A DNA stretch of 64,000 nucleotides from positions 1 to 64,000 of the forward strand of contig JACJNY010000011.1 in assembly GCA_014695295.1 (NCBI GenBank), given 5' to 3'. Numbering within the stretch: position 1 is the first letter of the stretch; the number at the start of each line of letters is the position of its first letter. A model generated the notes under the pieces. That model made no database searches, had not been told where the DNA came from, and saw only the letters and a list, made by a program, of their open reading frames with translations. The DNA is from Microcoleus sp. FACHB-61 (GTDB lineage Bacteria > Cyanobacteriota > Cyanobacteriia > Cyanobacteriales > Microcoleaceae). Of the stretch, positions 27,400 to 40,078 are shown one piece after another. The translations under genes were made by a program, and so were the position numbers.

Positions 27400-28062
27400 A
27401 TGGTAACAACAACATCAACTCCCGTAGAGCAGCAAACTACCCCCGAAAACAGAGTTATTTTAAAAGGTGTCAGTTGGTCAACTTTTAAAGCATTGCTGGC
27501 AGATGTTGGGGACGATCGAGCTTGGAGAATTGCTTACGATGGAGGGGTATTAGAAATCAGGATGCCACATCTAGAACATGAAGTTCCGAAAGGACTGATA
27601 GAAAGCTTTATTGAAGCTACAGCAGACGAGCTAGAAATCGAAGTGATGAAAGCTGGTTCTCTGACTCTGGAACGGGAAGATTTAACTCGTGCTGTCGAAC
27701 CTGATACTTGTTTCTATATTCAAAATGAAGCCAGCGTCAGAGGTAAAAGAGATATCAGCCTCCCAGAGGATTTGCCGCCAGATTTAGCAATAGAGTCGGA
27801 TTACACGAATTCTTCTGTTAATAAAGATTCCATATATGCTGCTCTTGGTGTTCCCGAACTGTGGAGGTATCGCCGGGAATCTCTGCAAGTTTATCAACTT
27901 GTAGATGGGAAATATGAAATGTGCGATCGCAGTTTAGCTTTTCCGTTTTTACCCGTTGCAGAAATTCCCGGTTTCATCGAACAAAGCAGAACAGTCGGAC
28001 AGCGTGCGGCGGTGCGTTTGTTTCGGCAAAGAATTAGAGAGATTTTGCCGGATCAAAGTTAG
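27400..28062 (+). CDS. Uma2-family (DUF820) putative endonuclease
   Basis: A 220-residue protein of the Uma2/DUF820 family, which has a PD-(D/E)XK nuclease-like fold and is greatly expanded in cyanobacteria. The visible family elements are WRIAYDGGVLEIRMPHLEHE near residues 47-66, EPDTCFYIQN, PPDLAIESDYTN (the acidic strand) and GVPELWRYRRESLQVYQL. The acidic residues of DLAIE, the Glu of ELW and the basic residues around it fit the catalytic core. Biological targets of these proteins are not known. AAGGA eight bases upstream supports the ATG. The BREX-like ATPase gene begins 72 bases downstream on the same strand. Confidence 0.88.
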   Translation: MVTTTSTPVEQQTTPENRVILKGVSWSTFKALLADVGDDRAWRIAYDGGVLEIRMPHLEHEVPKGLIESFIEATADELEIEVMKAGSLTLEREDLTRAVEPDTCFYIQNEASVRGKRDISLPEDLPPDLAIESDYTNSSVNKDSIYAALGVPELWRYRRESLQVYQLVDGKYEMCDRSLAFPFLPVAEIPGFIEQSRTVGQRAAVRLFRQRIREILPDQS

Positions 28063-28134
28063 CCTTAAGTTAGAGAATACACCACATAGAATCAAAGCGC
28101 TAGATGGTTTAATTTTATTTAAAAAGATGTAATT

Positions 28135-29469
28135 ATGGCTCAGGGCATTGCTATCCAGGTTGTTGAGTCACTTCGCAAAGGCCTCCCCCCTCAGCGCGGT
28201 GTTGAAGTGTATTCGGTGGGGAACGAAGAATTAATCGATGGCATTAAAAAATTTCTTTTAAGCAGAATAGGAGAAGGGGGAATCATCCGTTTTATCAGCG
28301 GTTCGTGGGGAGCAGGAAAAACCCATTTCTTTAGGTTGCTTCGGGAAGTCGTCTCTCAAGATAACTGCCTAGTCTCTAATGTAGAGTTAAACATAAATGA
28401 TGCAGTTTTAAATAAATTTGAGCACATCTTTTCTTATATTGTGCGGAATATTTCAACGGGAGCTTACTTAAGTGAAAATGATGCAGCAGCCTTTGGGCAA
28501 GTTCTAAAAGAATCTTTAGCTTATTTATCTACAGGCAGTCGTGAGCTGAGTAACGAAGTTTCCTACGAAGATTACGTTAAAGCTAGAGAAGCTCTGATTC
28601 TTGATAGGAGCATCGATATTGATTTTAAAAAGATGATTCAAAAATATTGGGAAACTTTTCTACCTTTATATCTTTATCCAGGTATGGAAGATCCAACTAG
28701 AGCGGACATCCTGCAATGGTCGATGGGAGAAACTCAAAAACAAATTAGAGGTGAAATTCTACAATGGTTCTGTGGAGAAGGTGGCTTGGCCAGGTACCGA
28801 AACCGATTTGAAGTTAACAAAATGGTTAACAAAGACAATGCGCAACTAATGCTACAATCCATTGCTGGATTTGTGCGACTTTCTGGTTACAAAGGATTGG
28901 TTATCCTGTTTGATGAAGCCCAACAGGCTTACTCTATTATGCGTAATATGCGTAAATCCCCTCTACGGGATGCTCACAACAATTTGTTATCTTTGATCGA
29001 TATTGAAGCCCTGAAGGGTCTGTTTCTCATCTATGCAACTACGCCTGATTTTTTCACAGACCCCAAATACGGAATCATAACTTTTGCAGCTTTGTCAAAA
29101 CGAGTTGGCAAGCCAGAACCACAACGCCAACCGAGAGCATTAGATACTATCTGGAATTTTGATCGGGTAGTAACAGATCTATCAGACTATCAGACTGCTG
29201 CTAATAGAATTCTTAGTGTTTATGCAACTGCTTATCCAGAAGCGACAAGAAAATTACCTTCGCCCATAAAAGTTGAATGCTTTGTAAAAGAATTTTATGA
29301 AATTCATCCTGAACTCAGTGCAGTTGGCTTTTGGCGCGTCCTATTAACAGCATTGATTACACATTTTGATGACCATATTGGAGGAGAAATTCGCTCGGCG
29401 GAAACCATGTACGACGACGTAATGGATCATCTGAGGGAGGAATCTTTTTGGAAGCTCGTTGGTAAATAA
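28135..29469 (+). CDS. BREX-like P-loop ATPase (DUF2791 type)
   Basis: A 444-residue P-loop protein. The N-terminus ESLRKGLPPQRGVEVYSVG precedes Walker A GSWGAGKTHFF (about residues 57-67). Walker B is LVILFDEAQQAYS (about 256-268), with the family's DEAQ pattern, and VELNINDAVLNKFEH is the typical segment after the first helix. From memory these belong to the BrxC/BrxD-like ATP-binding group (DUF2791), seen in BREX phage defence and in stand-alone copies. No methylase (PglX), PglZ, BrxA/B or BrxL is present in the window, so this is an orphan or part of a smaller system, perhaps with the adjacent Uma2 gene. That pairing is speculation. Confidence 0.75.
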   Translation: MAQGIAIQVVESLRKGLPPQRGVEVYSVGNEELIDGIKKFLLSRIGEGGIIRFISGSWGAGKTHFFRLLREVVSQDNCLVSNVELNINDAVLNKFEHIFSYIVRNISTGAYLSENDAAAFGQVLKESLAYLSTGSRELSNEVSYEDYVKAREALILDRSIDIDFKKMIQKYWETFLPLYLYPGMEDPTRADILQWSMGETQKQIRGEILQWFCGEGGLARYRNRFEVNKMVNKDNAQLMLQSIAGFVRLSGYKGLVILFDEAQQAYSIMRNMRKSPLRDAHNNLLSLIDIEALKGLFLIYATTPDFFTDPKYGIITFAALSKRVGKPEPQRQPRALDTIWNFDRVVTDLSDYQTAANRILSVYATAYPEATRKLPSPIKVECFVKEFYEIHPELSAVGFWRVLLTALITHFDDHIGGEIRSAETMYDDVMDHLREESFWKLVGK

Positions 29470-29531
29470 GGCTGTAGCTCTCATCAAATAGAAGTTTTAT
29501 TTCCTGCTACTTATACGACACGCTGACATGA

Positions 29532-30455
29532 TTATTTGCGAGCCCCAAAATCTTCGTTGACAAATTCCTGCACTCTCTGCCAAACTCTTTCTAGCAAATC
29601 TGGTGCGCTAACATCAAACCATTCAATTTCAGGATACGCTCGAAACCAGGTGCGCTGTCTCTTCGCAAATTGCCGCGTGTGCAAAATTGTTAATTCTTTG
29701 GCTTCTTCCAGCTTAATCTCGCCAGCCAAATATTGTTTCATCTCCTGATAGCCCAGCGTGTTCAACAGTGGCAAGTCGCAGCCGTATTTTTTACACAAAT
29801 ATTCTACTTCAGCCAGCCAACCGCGTTCTAGCATTTGTTCGGTGCGCTGTTTGATACGATCGACCAAAACTTCGATATCGCAATCCAACCCAATTTGTAA
29901 AATAGGATAATTGGGAGGATTTTCGCCCTGCTGTTCGGAAATAGGGCGACCGGTGACATAAAATACTTCCAGTGCTCTTAAAGTTCTTACTGGGTCATTG
30001 AGGTGAATTTTCTCAGCGGCAGATCGATCGACCTGCTGCAACATCGCGTAACATTGAGATTGTCCGAGTTCCGCAAGTTGCGATCGCAATTCGGGCATCG
30101 GTGCTACCCTCGGAATTTTTAAACCGCGCACGATCGATTTAATATATAAGCCCGTCCCTCCAACCAACAACAGAGGAGGAGACAGCGGAAAATCGACATC
30201 AGAAATTAATTTTTGAGCTTGCTGCTGGTACTCTGCTAGTGTCAGAGTTTCTGTCGGATCGCAGATGTCAATTAAGTGATGCGGTACACAAGTGCGATCG
30301 ACCGCCGTCGGTTTTGCGGTTCCGATGTCAAATTCGCGGTACACTTGACGGGAGTCCGCACTCAGGATCGAGGATTGCAGTCGCCCCGCCAAAGCCAAAG
30401 CCACTCCCGACTTCCCCGTCGCCGTCGCCCCGCAAATCGTAATTAATCTAGGCAT
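29532..30455 (-). CDS. miaA: tRNA dimethylallyltransferase MiaA
   Basis: A protein of about 307 residues that adds a dimethylallyl group to A37 of tRNAs reading UNN codons. The P-loop GATATGKS lies at the N-terminus. LSADSRQVYREFDIGTAKP, VPHHLIDICDP, VGGTGLYIKSI and NDPVRTLRALEVF follow in order, then TRQFAKRQRTWFR at the C-terminus. These are the complete family markers. The frame opens at 30467, but the Met four codons in (MPRLITICGATA) is the likelier start. It converges with the BREX-like gene with a 62-base gap. Confidence 0.95.
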   Translation of the reverse strand: MPRLITICGATATGKSGVALALAGRLQSSILSADSRQVYREFDIGTAKPTAVDRTCVPHHLIDICDPTETLTLAEYQQQAQKLISDVDFPLSPPLLLVGGTGLYIKSIVRGLKIPRVAPMPELRSQLAELGQSQCYAMLQQVDRSAAEKIHLNDPVRTLRALEVFYVTGRPISEQQGENPPNYPILQIGLDCDIEVLVDRIKQRTEQMLERGWLAEVEYLCKKYGCDLPLLNTLGYQEMKQYLAGEIKLEEAKELTILHTRQFAKRQRTWFRAYPEIEWFDVSAPDLLERVWQRVQEFVNEDFGARK

Positions 30456-30641
30456 AAGCTGTCGCACATTTCCCTATAAAAACTCTCAAATCCTCTCCTC
30501 TCCAGGCTTTCCCCTCTTTCCTTCACTGATTCACCGCGATCGGCCTGGGCAGTCCTCAAGCAATCTCAAAACTATTCCCCTCCCTCCCCCCGATAAATTT
30601 CCCTTCAGAAAGCCCTAGCATCGCCTTTAACGGTTTTGTGC

Positions 30642-30647
30642 TATAAT
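30642..30647 (+). promoter_or_regulatory. Possible -10 box for gyrB
   Basis: A perfect TATAAT in GTGCTATAATTTTAGG lies about 66 bases before the gyrB ATG. No clear -35 is seen 17 bases upstream, so this is a suggestion only. Confidence 0.35.
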
Positions 30648-30652
30648 TTTAG

Positions 30653-32653
<2,001 letters not shown>

Positions 32654-32718
32654 ATTAATCATTAGTCATTTGTCGTTAGCTAAGAACTAATGACTGAGGA
32701 CTAATAACTCAACTTTGG

Positions 32719-32765
32719 CGGCCTTGATGCCTTCTGCCCTTTCGGGCGATCGGGCATCAGGGCCG
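32719..32765 (+). terminator. Terminator after gyrB
   Basis: CGGCCTTGATGCC (32719-32731) pairs with GGCATCAGGGCCG (32753-32765) with one wobble. The loop itself contains GCCCTTTCGGGC. It is followed by TTTGATTTC and lies 66 bases beyond the gyrB stop. Confidence 0.6.
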
Positions 32766-32901
32766 TTTGATTTCTCTAGGTTTTGTTATAAAAATTAATA
32801 CAATCTCTCATCAAATCGATCTAAGGTAAATGCTTAGGTAAATTTTAGATTTTTGGCGCATCCATCAACTACCACAAAAATAGAAGGTTGGACAATATAG
32901 C

Positions 32902-33618
32902 ATGAGCATCAATTTAGCGACCAAATTGCGTGAGGGAACGAAAAAGTCCCACACAATGGCAGAAAACGTCGGTTTTGTCAAGTGTTTTTTAAAAGGCGTT
33001 GTAGAAAAAACTTCTTACCGGAAGTTAGTAGGAAACCTCTACTTTGTCTACTCGGCAATGGAAGAGGAAATGGAACGCCAAAAGCAGCATCCGGTTGTTT
33101 CAAAAATTAACTTTTCTGAGTTGAATCGGAAACAAAGTTTAGAGCAAGATTTATTTTACTACTACGGTGCCAATTGGCGGGAACAAGTAGCTCCGTCACC
33201 AGCAGCTAAAGCCTACGTCCAGCGGATTCGCGAGATTTCGGCAACTGCACCGGAACTGTTAGTAGCTCACTCTTACACTCGCTACCTTGGCGATTTATCC
33301 GGCGGACAAATCCTTAAGGGAATTGCCCAGCGCGGGATGAATCTTTCCGAGGGAGAAGGCACTGCTTTCTATGAATTCCAGGATATTCCTGATGAAAAAG
33401 AATTCAAAGCTAACTACCGTCAGGCAATGAATGAACTGCCGATTGACGAAGCAACAGCAGAGCGAATTGTTGACGAAGCTAATGCAGCTTTTGGCATGAA
33501 CATGAAGATGTTTATGGAGTTAGAAGGCAATTTGATTAAAGCTGTCGGTCAGATGCTTTTCAATACCCTGACTCGGAAGCGCGGTGGCGCCAGTACCGAA
33601 TTAGCTACTGCTGATTGA
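32902..33618 (+). CDS. ho1: Heme oxygenase (biliverdin-forming)
   Basis: A 238-residue enzyme that opens heme to biliverdin, CO and Fe2+, feeding phycocyanobilin synthesis for phycobilisomes. The axial ligand is His17 in EGTKKSHTMAENV, and the distal helix has the conserved YLGDLSGGQILKG (about residues 132-144). Full-length agreement with cyanobacterial HO1 includes VEKTSYRKLVGNLYFVYSAM. The C-terminal tail (about residues 220-238, TRKRGGASTELATAD) is variable and probably disordered. No bilin reductase is adjacent. A terminator separates it from gyrB, so it has its own promoter. Confidence 0.95.
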   Translation: MSINLATKLREGTKKSHTMAENVGFVKCFLKGVVEKTSYRKLVGNLYFVYSAMEEEMERQKQHPVVSKINFSELNRKQSLEQDLFYYYGANWREQVAPSPAAKAYVQRIREISATAPELLVAHSYTRYLGDLSGGQILKGIAQRGMNLSEGEGTAFYEFQDIPDEKEFKANYRQAMNELPIDEATAERIVDEANAAFGMNMKMFMELEGNLIKAVGQMLFNTLTRKRGGASTELATAD

Positions 33619-33762
33619 GTTAAAGCTCACTGGGGATAATTTGAGCCTCGTTTAAGAGGAAAACTTTAAATCCTGGGGCTTTGATGGCTGCTTTTACAGT
33701 CACCAAAGCTCCGGGATTTTGCATGGCGGGCGATCGACTTTTTAACTCACAACTCAACACTA

Positions 33763-34458
33763 TCACCTTCCCATGCCGCGATCAGGAGGCTGCTCGTCTA
33801 CAGGCAAAGAAGTTGGCCTTACCTGCCGCTCCAAATACTTGCTCAAAGCGTAAGCGATATCCCCGCGAGTCATCGGCTTCAAAGGATTAATCTTATTAGT
33901 TCCGAGTTCAACATTAACAAACCCTTCATAAAGTGCAGTAGCTATAGACTTTCTAGCCCAATTAGGGATTTCTCCTGCATCTGGATACTTAGCTAAAATC
34001 TCGGAAATGCTAGCCTCTGGAAACTGAAAAACCCCGTAAGCTTGAGCAAAAATCGCCAAAGCTTCAGCGCGAGTCACCCTTTGATTTGGGAAAAACATTC
34101 CGTCGCGATATCCACTCATCGTTCCCGTTTTCAAAGCAGTTTGAATCGCACTGTAAGCCCAGTAACTCTTCGGTACGTCCGGCAATTCCATATCCGGTTT
34201 TTGAGCTGTTTTCCGCCGTTCCAAACCAAAAGTTTTTACTAAAATCATCGCCAAATCGGCGCGACTGACAAGACCCTCAGCCTTAAAATTTCCAGTTGCA
34301 TCTTTGTTCATCAATCCTGCACTTACAACCCGATCGATCGGGTCAATTATCTGTTGAGATTGAACCGCCATTGGCACTCCTTGCGCTAGCGCGATCGCAA
34401 AAAAAATACTCACTAACATTTTCACGGTTTTAATCCTTTCTGTCGCTAAAACAATCAT
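33763..34458 (-). CDS. Secreted SLH-domain protein
   Basis: A 231-residue exported protein with S-layer-homology repeats, which bind cell-wall polysaccharide or anchor outer-membrane porins to peptidoglycan. A signal peptide (LVSIFFAIALAQGVPMAVQS) is followed by three SLH units: VSRADLAMILVKTFGL, then VTRAEALAIFAQAYGV, and MTRGDIAYALSKYLE with AYSAIQTALKTGTMSGYRDG between. It lacks the porin barrel, so it is a short, free SLH protein. Start 34458 is the first ATG; the Met 13 codons later (34419) gives a shorter, more typical signal peptide. Confidence 0.82.
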   Translation of the reverse strand: MIVLATERIKTVKMLVSIFFAIALAQGVPMAVQSQQIIDPIDRVVSAGLMNKDATGNFKAEGLVSRADLAMILVKTFGLERRKTAQKPDMELPDVPKSYWAYSAIQTALKTGTMSGYRDGMFFPNQRVTRAEALAIFAQAYGVFQFPEASISEILAKYPDAGEIPNWARKSIATALYEGFVNVELGTNKINPLKPMTRGDIAYALSKYLERQVRPTSLPVDEQPPDRGMGR

Positions 34459-34545
34459 GAAAACAGCAGGAATATTTTTTCTGGTTCCATCGGTATTATT
34501 CTGTGGTTTCGGCAGTGCGCGACATTTGGGGATTATATATTAAAA

Positions 34546-37500
34546 TCAAAGATTGGCTTCCGGCAAAGCGCCCTGCATTTTACCCAGCCAATCAATCAAA
34601 TTATCCAATTGCTTTTGGGCCGTCAAAACCGCCATACCCCGAATAGTAACCTTCCCCTTGCTGTAGACAAAACGAGAGCGCAAATGTTCCGGCAAATTAG
34701 CCTTGAGCAAATTCCAAGCAGGCTCTTCCATCGCTGTTTCCAAAACTATGTGCTGCTTATTCTCCGGCTTAATCCGAGAAAAACCGATTTTTTTAGCGAT
34801 TTGTTTGAGTTCGACAACACGGACAAGTTGCTGGGCTGGAAGAGGAATTGGCCCATAGCGATCGCACCAATCAGTCTGAATCTGCTGTAACTCTTCTGAG
34901 GTATTAGCAGAAGCCACAGACCGGTAAGCGCTCATCTTTTGATCCAAATCTGCGATGTAATCGGCAGGAATAAACGCCGTCAAAGTGAGGTCGATTTGCG
35001 CGTCCTCCACTTTGGGAATTTCCTGACCCTTAATTTCCCGAATAGCCTCCTCTAACATTTCAGCATACAAATCAAAACCGATCGCCTCCATTTGACCCGA
35101 CTGTTCAGTACCCAAAACATCACCCGAACCGCGAATTTCCATATCTCGGACAGCCAACTGATAGCCCGAACCCAACTGCGCGAACTCTTGAATTGCCCGC
35201 AGCCTCTGCCTTGCAGGATCGGATAGCTTGTTCTGCTTGGGATAAAACAGCCAAGCGTGAGCTTGAATCCCCGCGCGTCCCACCCGTCCCCGCAACTGGT
35301 AAAGCTGACTCAAACCAAACCGCTGTGCGTCTTCAATTAAAATGGTATTGACACGGGGAATATCCAAACCCGACTCAATAATCGTCGTGCACACCAAAAT
35401 ATCGAAATCCGCCGCACTAAAGCTCAGCATAATCGATTCTAATTCCGAAGCATCCATTTGACCGTGGGCGATCGCAATTCTCGCCGCCGGCACCATCTCC
35501 TGCAACTGACCGGCCAACTCATCAATCCCCTCAATTCGCGGCACCACGTAAAAAACCTGGCCGCCCCTGTCCAATTCTTGACGAATTGCCGATCGCACCG
35601 CTTCCGGGTTATAGGGAGCCAAATGCGTCTGAATCGGGCGCCTGCTGGGAGGCGGAGTCGCAATCAAACTCATCTCGCGAATCCCCGACAGCGACATATA
35701 CAAAGTCCGGGGAATCGGCGTTGCTGTGAGAGTCAGAACATCTACCTCTGTTTTGAGAGCTTTAATCGCTTCCTTCTGCTTAACCCCAAACCGCTGTTCT
35801 TCATCCACCACCAACAAGCCCAAATCCCGAAATTTTATCGCTTTGCTCAAAACAGCTTGAGTACCGACAATCACATCCAATTCGCCAGTCGCCAAACGCT
35901 TGTGAATCTCCCGGCGCTCGGTTTCAGTGCGAAAGCGATTGAGCAAACCAACTTCGATCGGGTAAGGGGAAAAACGCTCTGAGAGCGTGTGATAGTGCTG
36001 TTGGGTCAAAATCGTCGTCGGCGCGAGCAAAGCCACCTGCTTGCCCGCCGTAACCGCCTTAAAAATCGCTCTCAGAGCAACTTCTGTCTTGCCAAAACCG
36101 ACATCGCCGCAGACCAAGCGATCCATCGGTCGATCGCCCTCCATGTCGCGTTTCACATCCTGAGTTGCCTTCAACTGATCCGGCGTCGGCTGGTAAGGAA
36201 AAGAATCCTCCAACTCTTGTTGCCAAGGCATATCGGGAGGAAAAGCATAACCTTTTTGTTGCGCTCTTTTAGCATAAAGATTCAACAAATCTACCGCTAA
36301 TTTCTTAACAGCTTTGCGAACCTTTGTTTTAGTTTTTTCCCAAGCTTGACCTGTCAGCTTATTGAGTTCCGGCACTTTATCGGCTACCGTCCGAAACCTG
36401 GACAAAGCCCCCAATTGATCGGCCGCAACTCTCAGAGTACCGTCAGCGTATTGAATCAATAAATACTCGCGAGTTTCCCGATCTATAGTCAAACGTTCTA
36501 ACTTGAGAAACTTGCCCACTCCGTGCTGGCGGTGAACCACATAATCACCCGGGCTTAATTTATTCGGGTCTACTTGCTTAGAAGCAGCGCGGCGGCGCTT
36601 GCGGACGTAGCTAAAAGTAGCCAAAGAATGCTGACCGTAAAATTCCCGATCGGTAATTAAAACAATCCGAAAAGTCGGCAGAATAAACCCTTCCAATTCT
36701 GCCAGCCCGCTGTACTTCAAAGCAACCGGAACGTGCTGCAATTGCAACTTGTCGATCGCCAAATAATCGCGCGGATTCACGACAAACTGAGCCGGACAGT
36801 CGTGTTCCGAGAGCAAAGAAACAGAACGGCTGGGTTGAGCCGAAACCAGGAAAATAGTAAAACCCCGATCGCGCTCTTCCCTGAGCATTTGAGACAGCTT
36901 CGCAAATTGGTGAGGCATCACCGGCACAGGCCTGCTGGCCAAATTAATCGCAGGTGCTAGCTGGTCGCCCTCCGCAGAGCTTTGAACTTTTTTAGTAGTA
37001 GAATCTTCTGCCAATTCTGAAAGTTCTAGCCTGTCGAAACCTGCGACATCTGCCATAGATTCCGCAAAAGTTCGGTGAATTTTCGGAACCTTCAAATTAG
37101 CAATCGGCAAGTTTTCTGTTCCCGCATCCGCAACTTCCGATTCCCGATTGCAATTTTTCCACTGTTCCTGTGCATTCTCAAACCAGCGGTCGCTGTGAGC
37201 TTCGCACCCTGGCGGTTCGTCAACAACAATTAAAGTATTTTCTGGTAAATAATCCAACAAAGATGCGGGTTTTTCAAACGCTAAACCCAACAGCCTGCGG
37301 ACAAATTTTTCGGTTTCATTTTCTGGGTCAACAGAGTCTAGGCGGTTGATTTCGTCAAGCTTTTTTTCAACTAAAACTGCTTTAATTATTCCGTTAAAAT
37401 TAGTAGGAGTTAACACCAACCGATCGACCTTATCAAGCGAGCGCTGCGAAGACGGGTCAAACTCTCGAATTTGCTCCAAATCATCCCCAAACCACTCCAG

Positions 37501-38103
37501 CCGCACCGGCAACTCAGCAGCCACGGGGAAAACATCGACAATATCGCCCCGACGGCTCCACTGGCCCTCCATTTCCACCAGAGCCACCCGATCGTAGCCC
37601 ATTGAAGCAAGTTGGCGGTCTAAAATCTTGGAGTCTTGAACCATACCTCGCTTCAGCGTCAGACAGTAGGGTTCAAAAGCAGCAGGCGGCGGCAAGTGAG
37701 ACTGGAGAGCTCTTTCGGTAGCTACAATCGCGATCGGCTTAGAATTAGCGTTTGTTTCTCGTTTCTCGACCAGATCCGCCAACACCTGCATTTGCCCCCA
37801 AGTCATTTCGCTTTCATCCGAGTAAGAGAGCTCGTAGGGCGAAGCCTCCGAAGTCGGGTAAAAATGCACAGTCTGCCAGGCCATAGCCTCCAGCCCGGCC
37901 ACCCAGCGGCCCGCTTCTTCTAGAGTTGCCGTCACTACCAATAAACTCCGCCCTTCTTGTTGTGCGAGGGCGGAAGCTACCAAACCTTTGGGCAAGCGGG
38001 CTAAGCCGTTTAGTTGCACGTAGCGATGGCGCTTGAGCTTGTTGAGGAGTTCTGTTGCTAGGGGCGATCGCCCCAGGGTACGAATTATTGAAGAGAAAGT
38101 CAT
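34546..38103 (-). CDS. mfd: Transcription-repair coupling factor Mfd
   Basis: A 1185-residue DNA translocase that pushes stalled RNA polymerase off DNA and recruits UvrAB. In order: UvrB-like N-terminal region, the RNA-polymerase-interacting Tudor-like domain ([21 protein letters not shown]), DEAD/H ATPase motifs [14 protein letters not shown] (Walker A) and [11 protein letters not shown] (Walker B), [11 protein letters not shown], and later motifs [13 protein letters not shown] and [13 protein letters not shown], then the C-terminal TRCF domain. The length is slightly above the usual 1150, due to a charged insert near residues 320-380 with a poorly conserved look. Confidence 0.96.
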   Translation of the reverse strand: MTFSSIIRTLGRSPLATELLNKLKRHRYVQLNGLARLPKGLVASALAQQEGRSLLVVTATLEEAGRWVAGLEAMAWQTVHFYPTSEASPYELSYSDESEMTWGQMQVLADLVEKRETNANSKPIAIVATERALQSHLPPPAAFEPYCLTLKRGMVQDSKILDRQLASMGYDRVALVEMEGQWSRRGDIVDVFPVAAELPVRLEWFGDDLEQIREFDPSSQRSLDKVDRLVLTPTNFNGIIKAVLVEKKLDEINRLDSVDPENETEKFVRRLLGLAFEKPASLLDYLPENTLIVVDEPPGCEAHSDRWFENAQEQWKNCNRESEVADAGTENLPIANLKVPKIHRTFAESMADVAGFDRLELSELAEDSTTKKVQSSAEGDQLAPAINLASRPVPVMPHQFAKLSQMLREERDRGFTIFLVSAQPSRSVSLLSEHDCPAQFVVNPRDYLAIDKLQLQHVPVALKYSGLAELEGFILPTFRIVLITDREFYGQHSLATFSYVRKRRRAASKQVDPNKLSPGDYVVHRQHGVGKFLKLERLTIDRETREYLLIQYADGTLRVAADQLGALSRFRTVADKVPELNKLTGQAWEKTKTKVRKAVKKLAVDLLNLYAKRAQQKGYAFPPDMPWQQELEDSFPYQPTPDQLKATQDVKRDMEGDRPMDRLVCGDVGFGKTEVALRAIFKAVTAGKQVALLAPTTILTQQHYHTLSERFSPYPIEVGLLNRFRTETERREIHKRLATGELDVIVGTQAVLSKAIKFRDLGLLVVDEEQRFGVKQKEAIKALKTEVDVLTLTATPIPRTLYMSLSGIREMSLIATPPPSRRPIQTHLAPYNPEAVRSAIRQELDRGGQVFYVVPRIEGIDELAGQLQEMVPAARIAIAHGQMDASELESIMLSFSAADFDILVCTTIIESGLDIPRVNTILIEDAQRFGLSQLYQLRGRVGRAGIQAHAWLFYPKQNKLSDPARQRLRAIQEFAQLGSGYQLAVRDMEIRGSGDVLGTEQSGQMEAIGFDLYAEMLEEAIREIKGQEIPKVEDAQIDLTLTAFIPADYIADLDQKMSAYRSVASANTSEELQQIQTDWCDRYGPIPLPAQQLVRVVELKQIAKKIGFSRIKPENKQHIVLETAMEEPAWNLLKANLPEHLRSRFVYSKGKVTIRGMAVLTAQKQLDNLIDWLGKMQGALPEANL

Positions 38104-38441
38104 GCGCTTTTAATTTTAATCCCCGATCGGCCAAGGCTCTTTCCCTTTGCCTGTTAAGGAGATTGTACGACAAACATCCATGATTGTGCCGATCTGCTGT
38201 TGACGCCTTGGAACTTAACTGGGGATATATTTCTGCTTTAATATCTCGATCCTGCGATCGCGATTGAGCCAGTTCCGTTAATCTAGTGACAGGTTTAGAA
38301 AAAATTTCGATTTTGCGATCGAGATTCGCAGCTTCCAGACCTCTCCTGTGACTGCACCCAAAGACGGATACAAGCCCCCGACTCAAGTTGTGAAGATCGA
38401 AGAATTTTAGACATTAGGGAAATCCCCCAGATACTGGCTGC

Positions 38442-38486
38442 GGAGTCAATCTAAAATCTAAAATCTAAAATCTAAAATCGACTAAC
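38442..38486. repeat. CTAAAAT heptamer array with conserved flanks
   Basis: GGAGTCAATCT is followed by about four CTAAAAT units and then AAATCGACTAAC. The same flanks surround the CTCAAAT array at 26048-26092, which shows one repeat family with variable cores. Confidence 0.7.
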
Positions 38487-38526
38487 CGGGCAGAGCGCTT
38501 CGCCGTTACTACCGAAAATTTTAGAA

Positions 38527-39858
38527 ATGTCCCCAAGTACCGATATTCTGATTGTTCTCCTGCTCATTTTCCTCAATGGCTTGTTTGTGATGTCAGAGAT
38601 GGCCATCATCTCTGTACGGAAGGTGAGACTGCAACAGATGGCCAACCAAGGTTCAGCCAATGCCCGCGTAGCTTTGGATCTGGCTAATGCCCCCAATCAG
38701 TTCTTACCGACAGTTCAAATCGGGATTACGATGCTGGCCATTGTGTCGGGCGCTTTCGGAGAAACGACGATTTCTAGAAGAGTAGAGCCTTTGTTGCGCC
38801 TGATTCCTGCCCTTGCGCCCTACTCTAAGACGATCGCCTCAGTAGTAGCAGTTTTAACCATCACTTATCTGACTTTAATTATCGGCGAACTCGTGCCGAA
38901 GCGGCTAGCGCTCAACAACCCGGAGCCGATCGCCTCAAGCGTAGCAATTCCCATGCGAATGCTCTCAAAAATTGGCGCTCCTGCGGTTTATTTGTTAAGT
39001 CATTCCACTGACTTAGTGATGCGGCTGATGAGGATATCGCCCTCGACAGAACCGCAAGTTACAGAAGAGGAAATTAAAGTTTTAATCGAGCAAGGAACCG
39101 AAGCCGGAACCTTTGAAGAAGCCGAACAAGACATGGTAGAAAGAGTCTTTCGTTTGGGCGATCGGCGAGTCAGCGCTTTAATGACCCCGCGTCCCGATCT
39201 TACCTGGCTCGACCTCGACGACTCAGTAGAAGAAAACCGCCAAAAAATGCTCGGCAGCGGTCATTCTCGGTTTCCCGTCTGTCAGGGAGGTCTCGACAAC
39301 GTGCTCGGTTTAGTACACGTTACAGATATGCTTTCGAGGACTTTAACCGGTCAACCCCTCGATTTAAGCGCTTCTTTACGGCGGCCTTTATTTGTACCGG
39401 AAAGCACGCGGGGGTTAAAAGTATTAGAGCTTTTCAAGCAATCTAGCAATCAAATTGCCTTGGTGGTAGATGAATACGGCGTGATTCAAGGATTGGTTAC
39501 AGTCAACGACATTTTAGTCGAACTCGTTGGCGACTTTCCCTCAATTGAAGATGCTGACGAGCCGGAAGCCGTGCAGCGCGAAGACGGTTCTTGGCTGTTA
39601 GACGGAATGCTACCAGTCGAAGATTTTTTTGAGCTGTTTGGCCTGGAAGAACTATCAGCAGAAAACAAAGGAAGTTACCACACAATGGGCGGTTTTGTGA
39701 TTACAAATTTGGGGAAAATCCCCACAGCAGCCGAGCATTTTGAGTGGAACGGTTTGCGCGTGGAAGTAGTCGATATGGACGGCAACCGAGTTGATAAGAT
39801 ATTGGTAATGCCGATCGACTCAGCGGGCGATCGACCTAAAACCGAATCGAGAGCATAA
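38527..39858 (+). CDS. CNNM/CorC-type hemolysin-family membrane protein
   Basis: A 443-residue protein with three domains: a DUF21 (CNNM) membrane domain of three or four helices (about residues 1-180), a pair of CBS domains (about 200-335: VSALMTPRPDLTWLDLDD, then VVDEYGVIQGLVTVNDI) and a C-terminal CorC/HlyC FAD-like domain (about 355-435). Homologues export or sense Mg2+ and Co2+, despite the historical name hemolysin. The EGG-like fold ends with DGNRVDKILVMP. The start ATG at 38527 directly follows the STRR array, so that array lies in the leader. Confidence 0.88.
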   Translation: MSPSTDILIVLLLIFLNGLFVMSEMAIISVRKVRLQQMANQGSANARVALDLANAPNQFLPTVQIGITMLAIVSGAFGETTISRRVEPLLRLIPALAPYSKTIASVVAVLTITYLTLIIGELVPKRLALNNPEPIASSVAIPMRMLSKIGAPAVYLLSHSTDLVMRLMRISPSTEPQVTEEEIKVLIEQGTEAGTFEEAEQDMVERVFRLGDRRVSALMTPRPDLTWLDLDDSVEENRQKMLGSGHSRFPVCQGGLDNVLGLVHVTDMLSRTLTGQPLDLSASLRRPLFVPESTRGLKVLELFKQSSNQIALVVDEYGVIQGLVTVNDILVELVGDFPSIEDADEPEAVQREDGSWLLDGMLPVEDFFELFGLEELSAENKGSYHTMGGFVITNLGKIPTAAEHFEWNGLRVEVVDMDGNRVDKILVMPIDSAGDRPKTESRA

Positions 39859-39965
39859 AAACCATTTGCCACAGTTTATTGTTCTCATCAGCCGAGATAA
39901 AATCTACATTTGCTTTGTAGAGGCGGGTTTGACCAATAATCTAGGCAAGAATTGAAAATCTAAAT

Positions 39966-40033
39966 AAACCCGCCCCCACCCCACGGTAAATCAAATGTAC
40001 ATTTAAACGTACCGTGGGGCTGGGGGCGGGTTT
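39966..40033. terminator. Long bidirectional hairpin between converging genes
   Basis: Arms 39966-39988 (AAACCCGCCCCCA, then CCCCACGGTA) and 40010-40033 pair along about 23 bases with one bulge. The stem ends in AAACCC on one side and GGGTTT on the other, giving T-runs in both directions. It separates the CorC-like gene (plus) from the SGNH gene (minus). The same AAACCCGCCC end appears in the hairpin at 44660-44712. Confidence 0.75.
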
Positions 40034-40078
40034 TTGAGATTGTTTGTTTGAGTCGTTGAGGGTTAGTGGAACCCGCCC

